The notes beneath the pieces were generated by a model. It did not search any database. It worked only from the letters and a program-made list of their open reading frames with translations, and was not told the DNA's origin. From F1-60-MAGs104 sp964355975 (GTDB lineage Bacteria > Planctomycetota > Phycisphaerae > Phycisphaerales > SM1A02), in assembly GCA_964355975.1 (NCBI GenBank), contig CAYHFW010000001.1, positions 124,001 through 188,000 on the forward strand: a stretch of 64,000 nt of DNA, read 5' to 3'. A program made the position numbers and the translations under genes. The stretch's first letter is position 1. The number at the start of each line of letters is the position of its first letter. Shown piece after piece: positions 1 to 8,923 of the stretch.

Positions 1-290
1 TCGGCCTCGGCAATGCCGAGCTCGATCGCGTCGAGCGTGATTTGGTAGGCGCGTCGCTTGGCCTCGTTGTCATGGATCATCTCGCTGAGTTGCTTCTTCA
101 ACCCTTCGATGTCGTCGGTGCCGTACCTCGCCCGCGCGTCGGCCTTGAGTTCATCGAGCCGGGCCTGCGCGGTCTCTCGATTGGCATCCGTTGCAATCCG
201 CTTCTCGTCGAGTCGCTTGAATCGCCGCTGCAACTCTTCGATCGACTGCTGGCGTGTGGATTGTGGTTCGGCTGGTTCATTCTTTGGCAT
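1..290 (-). CDS. Coiled-coil protein, third gene of SbcCD-like cluster (partial)
   Basis: The reading frame is open from an ATG at 288-290 to the window edge, so the C-terminus is missing. The visible 96 or so residues are highly charged and heptad-rich (EELQRRFKRLDEKR, then GLKKQLSEMIHDNEAKRR), which predicts a coiled coil. The start lies inside the 3' end of the phosphoesterase gene (14-base overlap), so translation is probably coupled. I do not recognise a family. Because the upstream ATPase lacks the returning half of a Rad50/SbcC coiled coil, this protein could supply part of that partner, but nothing visible here proves it. Confidence 0.6.
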   Translation of the reverse strand, partial: MPKNEPAEPQSTRQQSIEELQRRFKRLDEKRIATDANRETAQARLDELKADARARYGTDDIEGLKKQLSEMIHDNEAKRRAYQITLDAIELGIAEA

Positions 291-1251
291 GCGTCGTAGC
301 CTCCTTTGCGAGATTCATGATTTCGTCGGCGATCGTGGGGTCAAACTGGTGGAGATTCTTCTCGAGAAACACGAAGAGCCCCGCGCGACTCTCAGTGCGG
401 CGCTTCAGAATCTCGGCGAGACCCGCAACAAACCGCGATCCTGCCGAGTCGTGCTCAATCGATTCGTCGAGCATCTCGTGATGAAAAACATCTGCGTGCT
501 TCGCGTGTGGCACCTCGACCACTGTGCGCGTGTAGCCAGTGCGCGCGACATCAATGCGCAGCGCCGCCGGCGTGTGCGCGGTCGCAGCGTCACTGCGAGA
601 ACGGCGGCTGATGTTGCCCGGAGTCGTCCACAGCGTGTTCCCGCATTGCACATCGCCCAGTTGCCGATGAATGTGTCCATTGATCATGAGATCAATCCGA
701 TCGATTGGGCGGGGCTTCCAACGACCCTGGGTTTCATATCCAGGAACGAGGATGTCGTGATGGGTCAGCCAAAGAACGATTGGCGATTCGCCACACTCTG
801 TGGCTGGGCAGAAGTGATCCGGGATTGCCTTGCGATAGGACGAGCCGCCGATCACCACCGCCTGACCGTTCATCGTCCCGATCCACGGGGCATCGTCAAG
901 TAGTCGAATCGAGCGCGCTCTCACGAGGAGCGAGAGGGAATCATGCGCAGAGAGTTCTGGGTCGGCGCAATCATGGTTGCCGTAGATGCCAACGCAGTCC
1001 ATTCCCTCAAGGAGCCCGATCAAATCGCAGATCATCCAGGTTGGATTGTCACGGGGTTTGTCGAAGAGATCGCCGAGAAGCACGGGGAGTAGCCGGTGAC
1101 TGCGCGCGTAGTCGATGCACCAGCGAAGTTTTTCGAGGATGACATGGGGGTAATCGTCCTTTCGAAATCCAGGAACTCGACCTTCGAGGTGTGGATCACC
1201 GATGACGAGCAATCCAGTCAAGTTCGATTCATGAGCGCAGTCGTCAACCAT
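277..1251 (-). CDS. SbcD/Mre11-like metallophosphoesterase
   Basis: A 324-residue calcineurin-like phosphoesterase, predicted to be the nuclease partner of the adjacent SbcC-like ATPase. The Mre11/SbcD metal motifs appear in order: D-x-H in VIGDPHLEG near the N-terminus, GDLFD, GNHD, the THHD histidine and GHIH. The ATG at 1249-1251 is chosen over an upstream GTG because GGAG sits 7 bases before it and the next residues lead straight into the first motif. It overlaps the ATPase stop by 8 bases. SbcD proteins are usually about 400 residues, so the C-terminal capping region is short. The DNA-repair role is inferred from motifs and neighbours. Confidence 0.85.
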   Translation of the reverse strand: MVDDCAHESNLTGLLVIGDPHLEGRVPGFRKDDYPHVILEKLRWCIDYARSHRLLPVLLGDLFDKPRDNPTWMICDLIGLLEGMDCVGIYGNHDCADPELSAHDSLSLLVRARSIRLLDDAPWIGTMNGQAVVIGGSSYRKAIPDHFCPATECGESPIVLWLTHHDILVPGYETQGRWKPRPIDRIDLMINGHIHRQLGDVQCGNTLWTTPGNISRRSRSDAATAHTPAALRIDVARTGYTRTVVEVPHAKHADVFHHEMLDESIEHDSAGSRFVAGLAEILKRRTESRAGLFVFLEKNLHQFDPTIADEIMNLAKEATTHAKE

Positions 1252-2470
1252 TCCTGTGCTCCATGGACGATCTGTGAAAGTGCGCCTCGAGTTTCGATGG
1301 ATCGAGTACTGCACCGCAAGTTGGGCACGCGGGCTGTTCTAGAACCACAGCGGCAAGCTCGCCTTCGAGTTGCCTGTGCTGATCAGCCAACTCATGGGCG
1401 AGGAGATTCAACTCGCTCGCCATGCGCATCTCACGATCGAGCGAATCGATCGCCGCCGTGAGCTGATTCGTGTCTGGGAACTCCCCGATCGGTTCGATCG
1501 ACTCAACACAATGTTGAATCTGCTCGCTGAGTGCGAGTTGCCGCCGCTGTCGGTCGAGTGCCGCGATCAACTTTCGCAACTCGGGTTCGCTCTGAAAAGT
1601 TGGAGGCGTTTCGATCGATCCAATCGCGCTGCCCACCGCCTGTGCATACGCAACCTGGCTGCCTAGATGCGTGGTCGCCTGGATGCAAGCCGCCAAGGCG
1701 TGCGTTTCGCCCATTTCTGGTGGTGGATAGAGGTCGGCGGTGGCGCGAGCGCGCGTGCAGTTGATGCGATACGACTTCTCCGCCGCCTGCAAACTGTCGA
1801 TTCTGGCCTGCAATCTCGCAATGTCCGCGTCGGATCCATCAAGTTCATTCTGAAGTGATTCGATGGATGCGAGGCGCGATTCCAACTGCGCGACCGAGCC
1901 GAGTGCGCTCAATTCTCGTTCGAGTTGAACCAGAGTCGCATCGAGTTGCTTGTGTTCACGCTTCGCCTCGACCGTCCGTTGCTGGTGCAGCCTCTGCATC
2001 TCGAGCAGAGTTGAAGCGTCCGACGATGAGGCAAAGAACTGCGCGGCGCTTGATGCTGGCTGGTCGAGCAGAAAGATCGGAGACTTCTGCTCGCCGAAGT
2101 GCACGTCAAACTCGTCCTTGTTGTCGGCCATGACCATCGGGAGGCGAAGAGCTGCGTGTAACTCGTCGGGGACCGCACTTCGGTCGAGTCGGTCAAAGGA
2201 CACACCATTGATTTCGTATCGTGGCGAAGTCTTTGTCCTGCCCCATGTGATCTTGTGGCCATCGTCAGTCTCAACCGTCACACTGCACGCGCGCTCGTTG
2301 TGGCGCAAGACATACGTCGAGTTGTCATTGCGGCAAAGAATCTGGAGCGCCGCAACGACCGCGCTCTTGCCACAGTTGTTTGGTCCGACCAAGACGGTCA
2401 ATCCCGCGGCTGGTTCGATCACCGTGTGCGCATGCGACATGAAGTTGACAAGTTCAATGCGGCGAATCAT
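1244..2470 (-). CDS. SbcC/Rad50-like ATPase, N-terminal half only, with zinc-hook CxxC
   Basis: A 408-residue ABC/SMC-class ATPase. It starts with MIRRIELVNFMSHAH and a Walker A (VGPNNCGKSAV, about residues 29-39). A Q-loop-like segment (HFGEQKSPIFLLDQP) follows near residue 125, then predicted coiled coil from about 160. It ends about 25 residues after CPTCG, which resembles the Rad50 zinc hook. No ABC signature or convincing Walker B follows, so the second half of a normal SbcC (about 1000 residues) is absent from this polypeptide. It is the first gene of a three-gene overlapping cluster with an Mre11-like nuclease. Function in DNA-end processing is inferred. Confidence 0.8.
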   Translation of the reverse strand: MIRRIELVNFMSHAHTVIEPAAGLTVLVGPNNCGKSAVVAALQILCRNDNSTYVLRHNERACSVTVETDDGHKITWGRTKTSPRYEINGVSFDRLDRSAVPDELHAALRLPMVMADNKDEFDVHFGEQKSPIFLLDQPASSAAQFFASSSDASTLLEMQRLHQQRTVEAKREHKQLDATLVQLERELSALGSVAQLESRLASIESLQNELDGSDADIARLQARIDSLQAAEKSYRINCTRARATADLYPPPEMGETHALAACIQATTHLGSQVAYAQAVGSAIGSIETPPTFQSEPELRKLIAALDRQRRQLALSEQIQHCVESIEPIGEFPDTNQLTAAIDSLDREMRMASELNLLAHELADQHRQLEGELAAVVLEQPACPTCGAVLDPSKLEAHFHRSSMEHRNG

Positions 2471-2593
2471 CGAGCAAATCCACTCTTATACGACGCGGCA
2501 CCATTCGTTCAGCAATCGCTTGTCCGCCCGTTGATGCTGGAGCATACTTTGGTTCGATTCAGCGACCCCGCACAACTCTGCCCGCGAATCTTT

Positions 2594-2644
2594 CTTGAAA
2601 CGGTGAACGAGTGTCGGTTTTCGACACTGGGCCACCGTTTCAAG
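2594..2644. repeat. Nested inverted repeats in the divergent intergenic region
   Basis: Outer 12-base arms CTTGAAACGGTG (2594-2605) and CACCGTTTCAAG (2633-2644) are perfect complements. They enclose a second perfect hairpin GTGTCG/CGACAC (2611-2616 and 2622-2627, loop GTTTT). There is no T-run directly after the outer stem. It lies between the divergent SbcC-like and HAD genes. Confidence 0.7.
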
Positions 2645-2647
2645 GGG

Positions 2648-2685
2648 TGGCGCGCAATTCGCGCGTGGCCCCTCGCGCCACGCGC
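2648..2685. repeat. GC-rich alternative-pairing repeats upstream of the HAD gene
   Basis: TGGCGCG (2648-2654) can pair with CGCGCCA (2674-2680), and GCGCGTGG (2661-2668) with CCACGCGC (2678-2685). The two pairings use overlapping bases and so are mutually exclusive. The block ends 3 bases before the putative -10 of the HAD gene. Confidence 0.45.
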
Positions 2686-2687
2686 AA

Positions 2688-2693
2688 TATGCT
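2688..2693 (+). promoter_or_regulatory. Putative -10 (TATGCT) for the HAD gene
   Basis: The hexamer ends 6 bases before the GTG at 2700, placing transcription start at or next to the start codon. No Shine-Dalgarno is present. Confidence 0.45.
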
Positions 2694-2699
2694 TGCGCT

Positions 2700-3416
2700 G
2701 TGGGCGCATCCTTTCATTCACTCGTCGTCTTCGACGTCGATGGCACGCTTGCGAACACCAACGCCGTCGACGAATCGTGCTACGCGCAGGCGGTCACCGA
2801 CGTGCTCGGATTCACCGGCTTCTCGACCGACTGGGGGGCATACAAACACTCGACCGACAACGCCATCTTGAGCGAACTCATCTACACGCACGGTCGCCGC
2901 GCTCCGACTCTGCGCGAACTTCGCGGCGTGCGCGCGCGGTTCGTCGAACTCGTCGAATCTGCAGCGCGCTCGCCTGACCATCAGTGGAGCGCCGTCGAAG
3001 GCGCCGCCGCGATGCTCGCGGCACTTCCAACTTTGGGATGGCAAGTCGCCATCGCGACGGGCGGATGGGGGGCATCAGCGAAGTGCAAGTTGAACCGCGT
3101 GGCGCTCGCGATCGACGGACATCCGTTCGCCTGCGCTGACGATGCCCATGCGCGGCTCGACATCATCAAGACGGCAGTGCACCGTGCACACAAAGGAAAA
3201 TATTTGCCTGAAATCGCCGTGATTTATGTTGGCGACGGACGATGGGATGTCGACGCGGCACGCGCTGGCGGGTACGGTTTTGTCGGAATCGGCCAGGGCG
3301 AGCGCGCGTTGCGTTTGACCTCGGCTGGCTCGAAGGCAGTGTTGAGCGACTATCGCGATCTGCCGAAGTTTGAATCCGCGCTCATGGACGCGCGGCAGGA
3401 ATATCAGAGGCGCTAG
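2700..3416 (+). CDS. HAD-superfamily hydrolase
   Basis: A 238-residue haloacid dehalogenase-type phosphatase. Motif I is FDVDGTL (about residues 11-17, nucleophile and acid aspartates), motif II is the threonine of ATGGW, and motif IV is GDGRWD. A helical cap lies between motifs I and II. The start is a GTG with a TATGCT hexamer 6 bases upstream, consistent with a leaderless message. This class hydrolyses small phosphate esters; the substrate cannot be told from sequence. lemA follows 19 bases later. Confidence 0.85.
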   Translation: MGASFHSLVVFDVDGTLANTNAVDESCYAQAVTDVLGFTGFSTDWGAYKHSTDNAILSELIYTHGRRAPTLRELRGVRARFVELVESAARSPDHQWSAVEGAAAMLAALPTLGWQVAIATGGWGASAKCKLNRVALAIDGHPFACADDAHARLDIIKTAVHRAHKGKYLPEIAVIYVGDGRWDVDAARAGGYGFVGIGQGERALRLTSAGSKAVLSDYRDLPKFESALMDARQEYQRR

Positions 3417-3435
3417 ACCTCAGAGGAGTCTTCGA

Positions 3436-4014
3436 ATGGGTGGAGCATTGCTCGGCGGCATCGGACTTGTCATTCTCGTCGTCATTGTCGTTGTGATTTT
3501 CGCGGCGTTCTTTGTGGTTGGGATCTACAACTCGTTGCAGCGCCTGCGTGTCGCGACTGAGAGCGCACTGAGCGGCATCGATGTGCAACTGAAGCGCCGC
3601 CACGATCTGATTCCGAATCTTGTCAGCACGGTGCAGGGATACGCATCGCATGAGAAGGGCACGCTTGAAGCGGTCATCAAGGCACGCGCTTCAGCGATGC
3701 AGGCAGGAAGTGTCGCCGAGAAGTCGGCTGCCGAAGGTCAACTCACGGGAGCGCTCGGACGACTGATGGCGATCGCCGAGGCGTATCCAGATCTCAAAGC
3801 GAACCAGAATTTCTTGCAGTTGCAGGGCGAACTCTCATCACTCGAAAACATGATCTCAAGTTCGCGCGGTGGATACAACGGATCGGCTGGCGGATTCAAC
3901 ACGAGACTCGCGCAGTTTCCGGCAAACATCATCGGCGGAATGTTCGGATTCAAGCCCTTCGACTTCTTCAAGGCCGATGAAACTGACCGCGCCGTTCCAG
4001 TCGTGAAATTCTGA
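3436..4014 (+). CDS. lemA: LemA family membrane protein
   Basis: A 192-residue protein with one N-terminal membrane helix (about residues 5-28, rich in V, I and F). It continues with the LemA signature YNSLQRLRVATESALSGIDV, then RRHDLIPNLVSTVQGYASHE. LemA proteins present a helical bundle outside the inner membrane; their function is poorly defined. The ATG at 3436 is chosen because GAGGAG sits 8 bases upstream; a longer in-frame form from 3370 would overlap the HAD gene. The usual TPM-domain partner gene is not adjacent. Confidence 0.9.
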   Translation: MGGALLGGIGLVILVVIVVVIFAAFFVVGIYNSLQRLRVATESALSGIDVQLKRRHDLIPNLVSTVQGYASHEKGTLEAVIKARASAMQAGSVAEKSAAEGQLTGALGRLMAIAEAYPDLKANQNFLQLQGELSSLENMISSSRGGYNGSAGGFNTRLAQFPANIIGGMFGFKPFDFFKADETDRAVPVVKF

Positions 4015-4035
4015 TCGCATTTTTCAAAGGCACGG

Positions 4036-5094
4036 ATGGCCAAAGAACGAATCGTCTCAGCGACCGAGCAGCCCTCTGATGAAGAGGTGGTGGCTCCATC
4101 GATTCGCCCTCGCACACTCAGTGAATATGTCGGTCAATCCGCGCTGAAAGAGCGACTCGGCATCGCGCTCGACGCGGCTCGAAAGCGCGGTCGTTCGATG
4201 GAGCATGTGCTCTTGTACGGCCCCCCAGGGCTCGGCAAGACAACGCTCGCGCATGTGATTGCGAGCGAACTCGGCTCGCACGCATCGGTGACGAGCGGTC
4301 CCGCGCTCACGAAAGCAGGCGACCTTGTCGGAACGCTCACGCGCATGCAAGACCGCGATGTGCTGTTTATCGATGAGATTCATCGGCTTCCCGCGGCCGT
4401 TGAAGAATTCATCTATCCCGCGATGGAGGATTACCGAATCGACTTCACCGTCGACTCAGGCATGCACGCCAAAGTTGTGACGATCAACCTCAAGGCGTTC
4501 ACGCTGATCGGCGCGACCACCCGTCCGGGGCTTTTGACCGCCGCACTGCGCACACGATTTGGAATCTCGCATCATTTGGGCTTTTATCCAGAGGCAGATC
4601 TCTTGGCGATTCTCGAGCGCGCCACACGCATCATGCAGATTGGACGCGTCGACGCAACATCGCTTGCGATGATCGCCTCGCGCAGTCGTGGAACTCCTCG
4701 CGTTGCGCTGCGACTTCTGCGTCGCGTGCATGACTTTGCGATCGTGCGCGGCGACGGCAACATCGTTGAGTCAACGGTCGAAGGAGCATTGCAACTTGAG
4801 TCGGTCGATGCGCTCGGCCTCGATGCGCTCGACCGCACCTATCTGCGGACGATCGCGACGGTCTACGAGGGTGGACCCGTCGGCGTTGAAGCTCTCGCTG
4901 CAACGCTCGGCGAGGATGGCGGCACGCTCGAAGATGTGGTCGAGCCATTCTTGTTGCAAACAGGATTCGTCGCGCGCACGCGGCAGGGGCGCCGCATCAC
5001 ACGCGCGGGGGCAGAACACATTGGAGTCGCCTTTCGCGCACCAGCAGCAAGCGACGGCAGTGACGAAGCAACGCCCGATCTTTTTCGCGAGTGA
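4036..5094 (+). CDS. ruvB: Holliday junction branch migration helicase RuvB
   Basis: A 352-residue AAA+ motor that, with RuvA, drives branch migration of Holliday junctions. Walker A is GPPGLGKT (about 62-69), Walker B FIDEIH (about 111-116), and the GATTRPGLL sensor segment with following arginines is at about 159-174. The C-terminal winged helix carries a recognisable RTRQGRRITRAGAEHI stretch. Length is normal for the family. An AAAGG lies shortly before the ATG. ruvA and ruvC are not in the window, so ruvB is separated from its usual partners and follows lemA instead. Confidence 0.97.
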   Translation: MAKERIVSATEQPSDEEVVAPSIRPRTLSEYVGQSALKERLGIALDAARKRGRSMEHVLLYGPPGLGKTTLAHVIASELGSHASVTSGPALTKAGDLVGTLTRMQDRDVLFIDEIHRLPAAVEEFIYPAMEDYRIDFTVDSGMHAKVVTINLKAFTLIGATTRPGLLTAALRTRFGISHHLGFYPEADLLAILERATRIMQIGRVDATSLAMIASRSRGTPRVALRLLRRVHDFAIVRGDGNIVESTVEGALQLESVDALGLDALDRTYLRTIATVYEGGPVGVEALAATLGEDGGTLEDVVEPFLLQTGFVARTRQGRRITRAGAEHIGVAFRAPAASDGSDEATPDLFRE

Positions 5095-5108
5095 GAGCGG
5101 GGGGGGCG

Positions 5109-5774
5109 CTACCGAATCGCGAAGTCGCGAAACTCGGCGCGGCAAGCTGAGCGCACAACGTGCGATGTGGCGATGTGTGCCGCCCACTGCTGCTGAATCT
5201 GCCCAAGAAACGCTTCAACATTCACGGTCGCACCTTCTGCGACGAGCGCCACCGACCCATCGCGTTCGTTGCGAATCCAGCCAGTGACTCCGGGGTGAGA
5301 TTTCACAATCTTCGCGTTGGTCTGGCGAAACCCGACTCCTTGCACTCGACCCGTAAATGTGACCGTGAGGCGAATCACATCGATCTCGGGCAGCACCGCG
5401 CCGCGCGCGTAGATATGAAACGAGAGTCCAAATGGATCAGAGACCATCGCGCTCAATGGGCCTGCGCCAGACGGCGAGATACGACAGCCAGCGGCGAGCA
5501 GCTGAGCAGAGGCCGACGCAAAGTCACTCACCTCGAACTCCATGAAGGTCTTGCCCGCGAATCGCGCAGGTGCAGCGAGCGGCTCACCATCGACGATGCG
5601 CTCAACAAAGAGTGTGATTGCGTCCCCCTCGAAACGAACTTCGTTGCTGTGTCCCGCAGCCAGCCGCAGCCCAATCACATCGCGGTAGAAGACGATCGCC
5701 TCGTCCCAATCGCGCACTTGCACCGCGACAAATCGAGTGAGTCTGAACGTGGTGTGCGGCACCGGCGCGATCAC
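5109..5774 (-). CDS. Glyoxalase (VOC)-acylphosphatase fusion protein
   Basis: A 221-residue protein with two domains. Residues 10-127 look like a vicinal-oxygen-chelate fold (FVAVQVRDWDEAIVFYRDVIGLRL near the start, DPFGLSFHIY near the end). Residues 132-221 are a full acylphosphatase with GRVQGVGFRQ (catalytic Arg) and GWIRNERDGSV (catalytic Asn). Acylphosphatases hydrolyse carboxyl-phosphate bonds; the VOC substrate is unknown. The ATG overlaps the stop of the LptD-like gene in ATGA form, so the two are translationally coupled. I do not know this domain pair as a standard architecture. Confidence 0.88.
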   Translation of the reverse strand: MIAPVPHTTFRLTRFVAVQVRDWDEAIVFYRDVIGLRLAAGHSNEVRFEGDAITLFVERIVDGEPLAAPARFAGKTFMEFEVSDFASASAQLLAAGCRISPSGAGPLSAMVSDPFGLSFHIYARGAVLPEIDVIRLTVTFTGRVQGVGFRQTNAKIVKSHPGVTGWIRNERDGSVALVAEGATVNVEAFLGQIQQQWAAHIATSHVVRSACRAEFRDFAIR

Positions 5775-8700
5775 TCTTGCGAACCGAATCCGGGGATGCC
5801 ACCACCAGGCGCGCCTGGCGAGAAGCTTGTTCCGCCGCCACCAGCGCCGGGAATTCGAATCGATGCGAAGAACGAAGTGTTGTCGACGATCTGATTGAAC
5901 GACGCGCCAATCGAAAGATAGAAGTCGGGAAATGTGCGCGTCAGTGCAACCGATGCGCTGCGAAAGTTCGACTCGACGAGGTCGTACTGCGGACTGATCG
6001 TGAGCGAATACTTCTTCGAGACTTGGTAAGCGACACCACCCTGAATGAACTCGTCGGCTGGATAGAGCCCGCTCGCATCAAAGGTGTTGACGTAGCGGTA
6101 CTCGAGATAGAAGCGCACGTCGGGCGATTGTTGAATGCTGCCGCCGATGGTTCCGCGGCCGAGATTGTCGAGTCCGAAACTGTTGAGCGAGTTACCGCGA
6201 TCCTGCAAGAGGTATGTGCCTTGTCCGTAAAAAGTCAGCGCATCACTGCACTGCCATGTGCCGCTCGCGTAAACGTGATCGCCCCACTGCGAATACTCAG
6301 GGCGCCATGAATAGAAGGTCGGCATCGGCGTCTGCGCGTATTGCAATCCAAAGGGATCAGTCATCGTCTGGGTCGATTGCAACGAGTCGTTCTGATTGTC
6401 GATGGCGACTCCACCGTTGAGCACAACCCAATCGACGCTCTTCCAGTTTCCTGGACCACCACGCATCGTCTGCAACTTTGTTGTGACGCCAGCTTGCGCG
6501 ACGGCCGCGCCTGAGACCGCTTCGATCTCTTGGTCGTACACGGGCATGTCAAGCACGCTCGTTGAATTCCATCCATACCAGAGCATCGCATTTGGTTGGA
6601 TGATGTGATGTAGCCGATTGAGATCAAGAAACGAACTGCGCACCGAGTTGTACTTCGACGTGAACTCCGTCGAGAATCGGCTTCCGCCGCCGAGCAGTGC
6701 GCGCAGGTTCGAACCGTCGGTCGAGTACGCGTCGAAATTGTTCAACATGTATCCCGCGGCCTGTCCATGCACGAATGGCACGGCTTTGATCGGGCCGAGA
6801 GTGAGCGGCATCGCAAGTTCTTGACGCGTGTAGAGCCGCGAGCGCATGAGGTCGTCGTAGCCCGCATTGTCGTACGCCTGAGTGATCGACTGCGAGGCGT
6901 TGAATGCAAGGTTCTGCGAGAAGGCGCGAGCGTTGATGCCCAAGTCAGCAGGCGTTCCTGACTGCACCTGCAAACGCATGATGTTCGCTGAATAGTCCTG
7001 CGTCCACGTCACGCGATCGCCGAAGAGTGAATCGCCGTAGCGGTGGTATGCAAGTTCAGGAAACTTGTCGACTGAATAGGGTCGCGACGCGATCATGTAC
7101 GCGTTGCTGAGAAAGTCATTTGGGTTGTACTTGACGAGCAACGAAAGCGAGTTGTTGCCACTCTCCCAATTGAGGTATCCGCTCGTCTCGTACTCACGCC
7201 GCTGCAGATAGTCATCCCAGCGAAAGACCGAGACAAAGTTCTGATCGCTGAAGTATGCAAGTTGCAAGTCAAGTGTCGCATCGCTGGCAAGTTTGCCGTT
7301 CCATCCGCCAGTGACTTCGCCGCGTGTGTTGGAAGGGCTCGTCACGATGCCACCCGCCGCAGTTTGCTCTTCATTCTGAAAGTCGTAGTAGCCCATCGCT
7401 TCGAGCGTTCCCTTGCCGCCAAAGAGAATCGTGCTCGCCTGCGCGCCGAGACCCACTGCATTCTTGGTGTATGCCTCTTGCAAGAGCGTCACCTCAGTGC
7501 CATCGGATGGATGCTCGACCCCCATGAGGTCGAAGAGATCCCACGCCGAGTCAATCATCGCGCCTTGATAATCCTGAAAGCCGACGTTCACGCGCTTGAG
7601 CGGAATCTGATTCGGCGATCCAGCGATCTGCGGCCAGTAGAAGAATGGCACGCCGCCCGCACGCAAGGTCGCATCGGTACCGGTCATGTACGCGCCGCCT
7701 GGCAGTTCAGGATTCTGCGTAATGGTCAACCGCTGCACGCCAACTGAGAGGTGCGGAGTGAAGAACTCGCTCGTCGAGACGCGCGCGTTCGAAGCTGAAA
7801 ACTCATCCGAGGCGAGTTGGCGCATCTCATCCGCTCGTGCGTATGCGAGGATGCCGCCGCGCATCGTTGTGCGCATGACGGCATCCATGACAATCGCCTG
7901 ATTGCGCGCGAGGTCGTAGTAGATGCGTCGGCCCCGCAGTGTGTACTTGTAGTCGGTCGCAACGACATCGCCCTCGAGATAGATGCCTGTGACATCCTTC
8001 GCATCGAGCATGCCAGCTTCGCTCGTGCCTTCGTCGGTCGCTGCTTCGCCCGCCGCCTTTGGCGCAAGAAAAATCACCGCGCGATCGGCAGAGAGTTGCA
8101 ACTCGCGCACGACTCCGTCGCCTGGAGGGCTCACGTAATCAACGCGCACCGCTCCAGTCAACATCACACAGTTGTCTTTGGTCTCGATGGTCGTGTCATG
8201 CGCTGCGAATGAGAGCGTTCCCTTGGGACGAAAAATCACACCATCGTCGACGGGCAGTTTCACGGTCGCCGTGGGCAGCATCGGCAGCGAGGGCAGTGCC
8301 GCCACTGGCGTTCCGACAACGAGCGGTGGCTCGACGATGATCGGTGGGGTGTCGAGCTGCGGGCGTGTGTGAAGAAGCGCGCCGCGCGCGACAGATTCGA
8401 GATAACTCTTGAGCCGCGCAACGCCTTGGCGAAGAGTCGGATTGTCTGGCGGTGCCTTCGGCTCAAGCACTGTGATCGAGAGGGTGACTTCTCCGCGCGT
8501 GCTGCCCGTCACCAACAGGTCGCTGCCGCTCGCGCCGAGTCCTGCGCGCCGCGTGGGCTCTTGCGCTTCTGGAAAGTAGACAGCGATCTGATTGATGAGT
8601 CCTTCGCTGCTCGGAATCCGATCGATCCAAATGACTGCGACATCGCTCGAGAAGTAGTAGCCGCCAAACTTCACGCGCACGTCACCCTCAATTTGGATGC

Positions 8701-8914
8701 GCTTGGTGTCGTCGACATCCCACGCCCATGCGCGCACGCCGGCGATCACGATGTCGCTTGAAACTGGCTCGGTTGGAAGCACAAAGCCGCCGAGTGATTG
8801 ACCTGTGATGGGCACGTCGCGCAGTTCTTGCGCTGACGCAATCGTTGCGGTGCTGCACACGATGACCGCTGCGCTGATGAGAGGTCGAACAAGAAATCGA
8901 GAGGTCCAGCGCAT
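5771..8914 (-). CDS. lptD: LptD/OstA-like outer-membrane lipopolysaccharide assembly protein
   Basis: About 1047 residues. The start at 8914 gives a clear signal peptide ending IASAQ; the frame extends upstream but would overlap the promoter. The N-terminal third contains OstA-like beta segments (IQIEGDVRVKFGGYYFSSDV, then LEGDVVATDYKYTLRGRRIYYD). The rest has alternating aromatic and polar strands typical of a large beta-barrel. LptD inserts LPS into the outer leaflet of the outer membrane. The last 25 residues are Gly/Pro-rich instead of ending as a classic barrel strand. Planctomycete homologues are divergent, so lptD is the best but not certain name. Confidence 0.75.
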   Translation of the reverse strand: MRWTSRFLVRPLISAAVIVCSTATIASAQELRDVPITGQSLGGFVLPTEPVSSDIVIAGVRAWAWDVDDTKRIQIEGDVRVKFGGYYFSSDVAVIWIDRIPSSEGLINQIAVYFPEAQEPTRRAGLGASGSDLLVTGSTRGEVTLSITVLEPKAPPDNPTLRQGVARLKSYLESVARGALLHTRPQLDTPPIIVEPPLVVGTPVAALPSLPMLPTATVKLPVDDGVIFRPKGTLSFAAHDTTIETKDNCVMLTGAVRVDYVSPPGDGVVRELQLSADRAVIFLAPKAAGEAATDEGTSEAGMLDAKDVTGIYLEGDVVATDYKYTLRGRRIYYDLARNQAIVMDAVMRTTMRGGILAYARADEMRQLASDEFSASNARVSTSEFFTPHLSVGVQRLTITQNPELPGGAYMTGTDATLRAGGVPFFYWPQIAGSPNQIPLKRVNVGFQDYQGAMIDSAWDLFDLMGVEHPSDGTEVTLLQEAYTKNAVGLGAQASTILFGGKGTLEAMGYYDFQNEEQTAAGGIVTSPSNTRGEVTGGWNGKLASDATLDLQLAYFSDQNFVSVFRWDDYLQRREYETSGYLNWESGNNSLSLLVKYNPNDFLSNAYMIASRPYSVDKFPELAYHRYGDSLFGDRVTWTQDYSANIMRLQVQSGTPADLGINARAFSQNLAFNASQSITQAYDNAGYDDLMRSRLYTRQELAMPLTLGPIKAVPFVHGQAAGYMLNNFDAYSTDGSNLRALLGGGSRFSTEFTSKYNSVRSSFLDLNRLHHIIQPNAMLWYGWNSTSVLDMPVYDQEIEAVSGAAVAQAGVTTKLQTMRGGPGNWKSVDWVVLNGGVAIDNQNDSLQSTQTMTDPFGLQYAQTPMPTFYSWRPEYSQWGDHVYASGTWQCSDALTFYGQGTYLLQDRGNSLNSFGLDNLGRGTIGGSIQQSPDVRFYLEYRYVNTFDASGLYPADEFIQGGVAYQVSKKYSLTISPQYDLVESNFRSASVALTRTFPDFYLSIGASFNQIVDNTSFFASIRIPGAGGGGTSFSPGAPGGGIPGFGSQE

Positions 8915-8923
8915 GCGCAGGGG

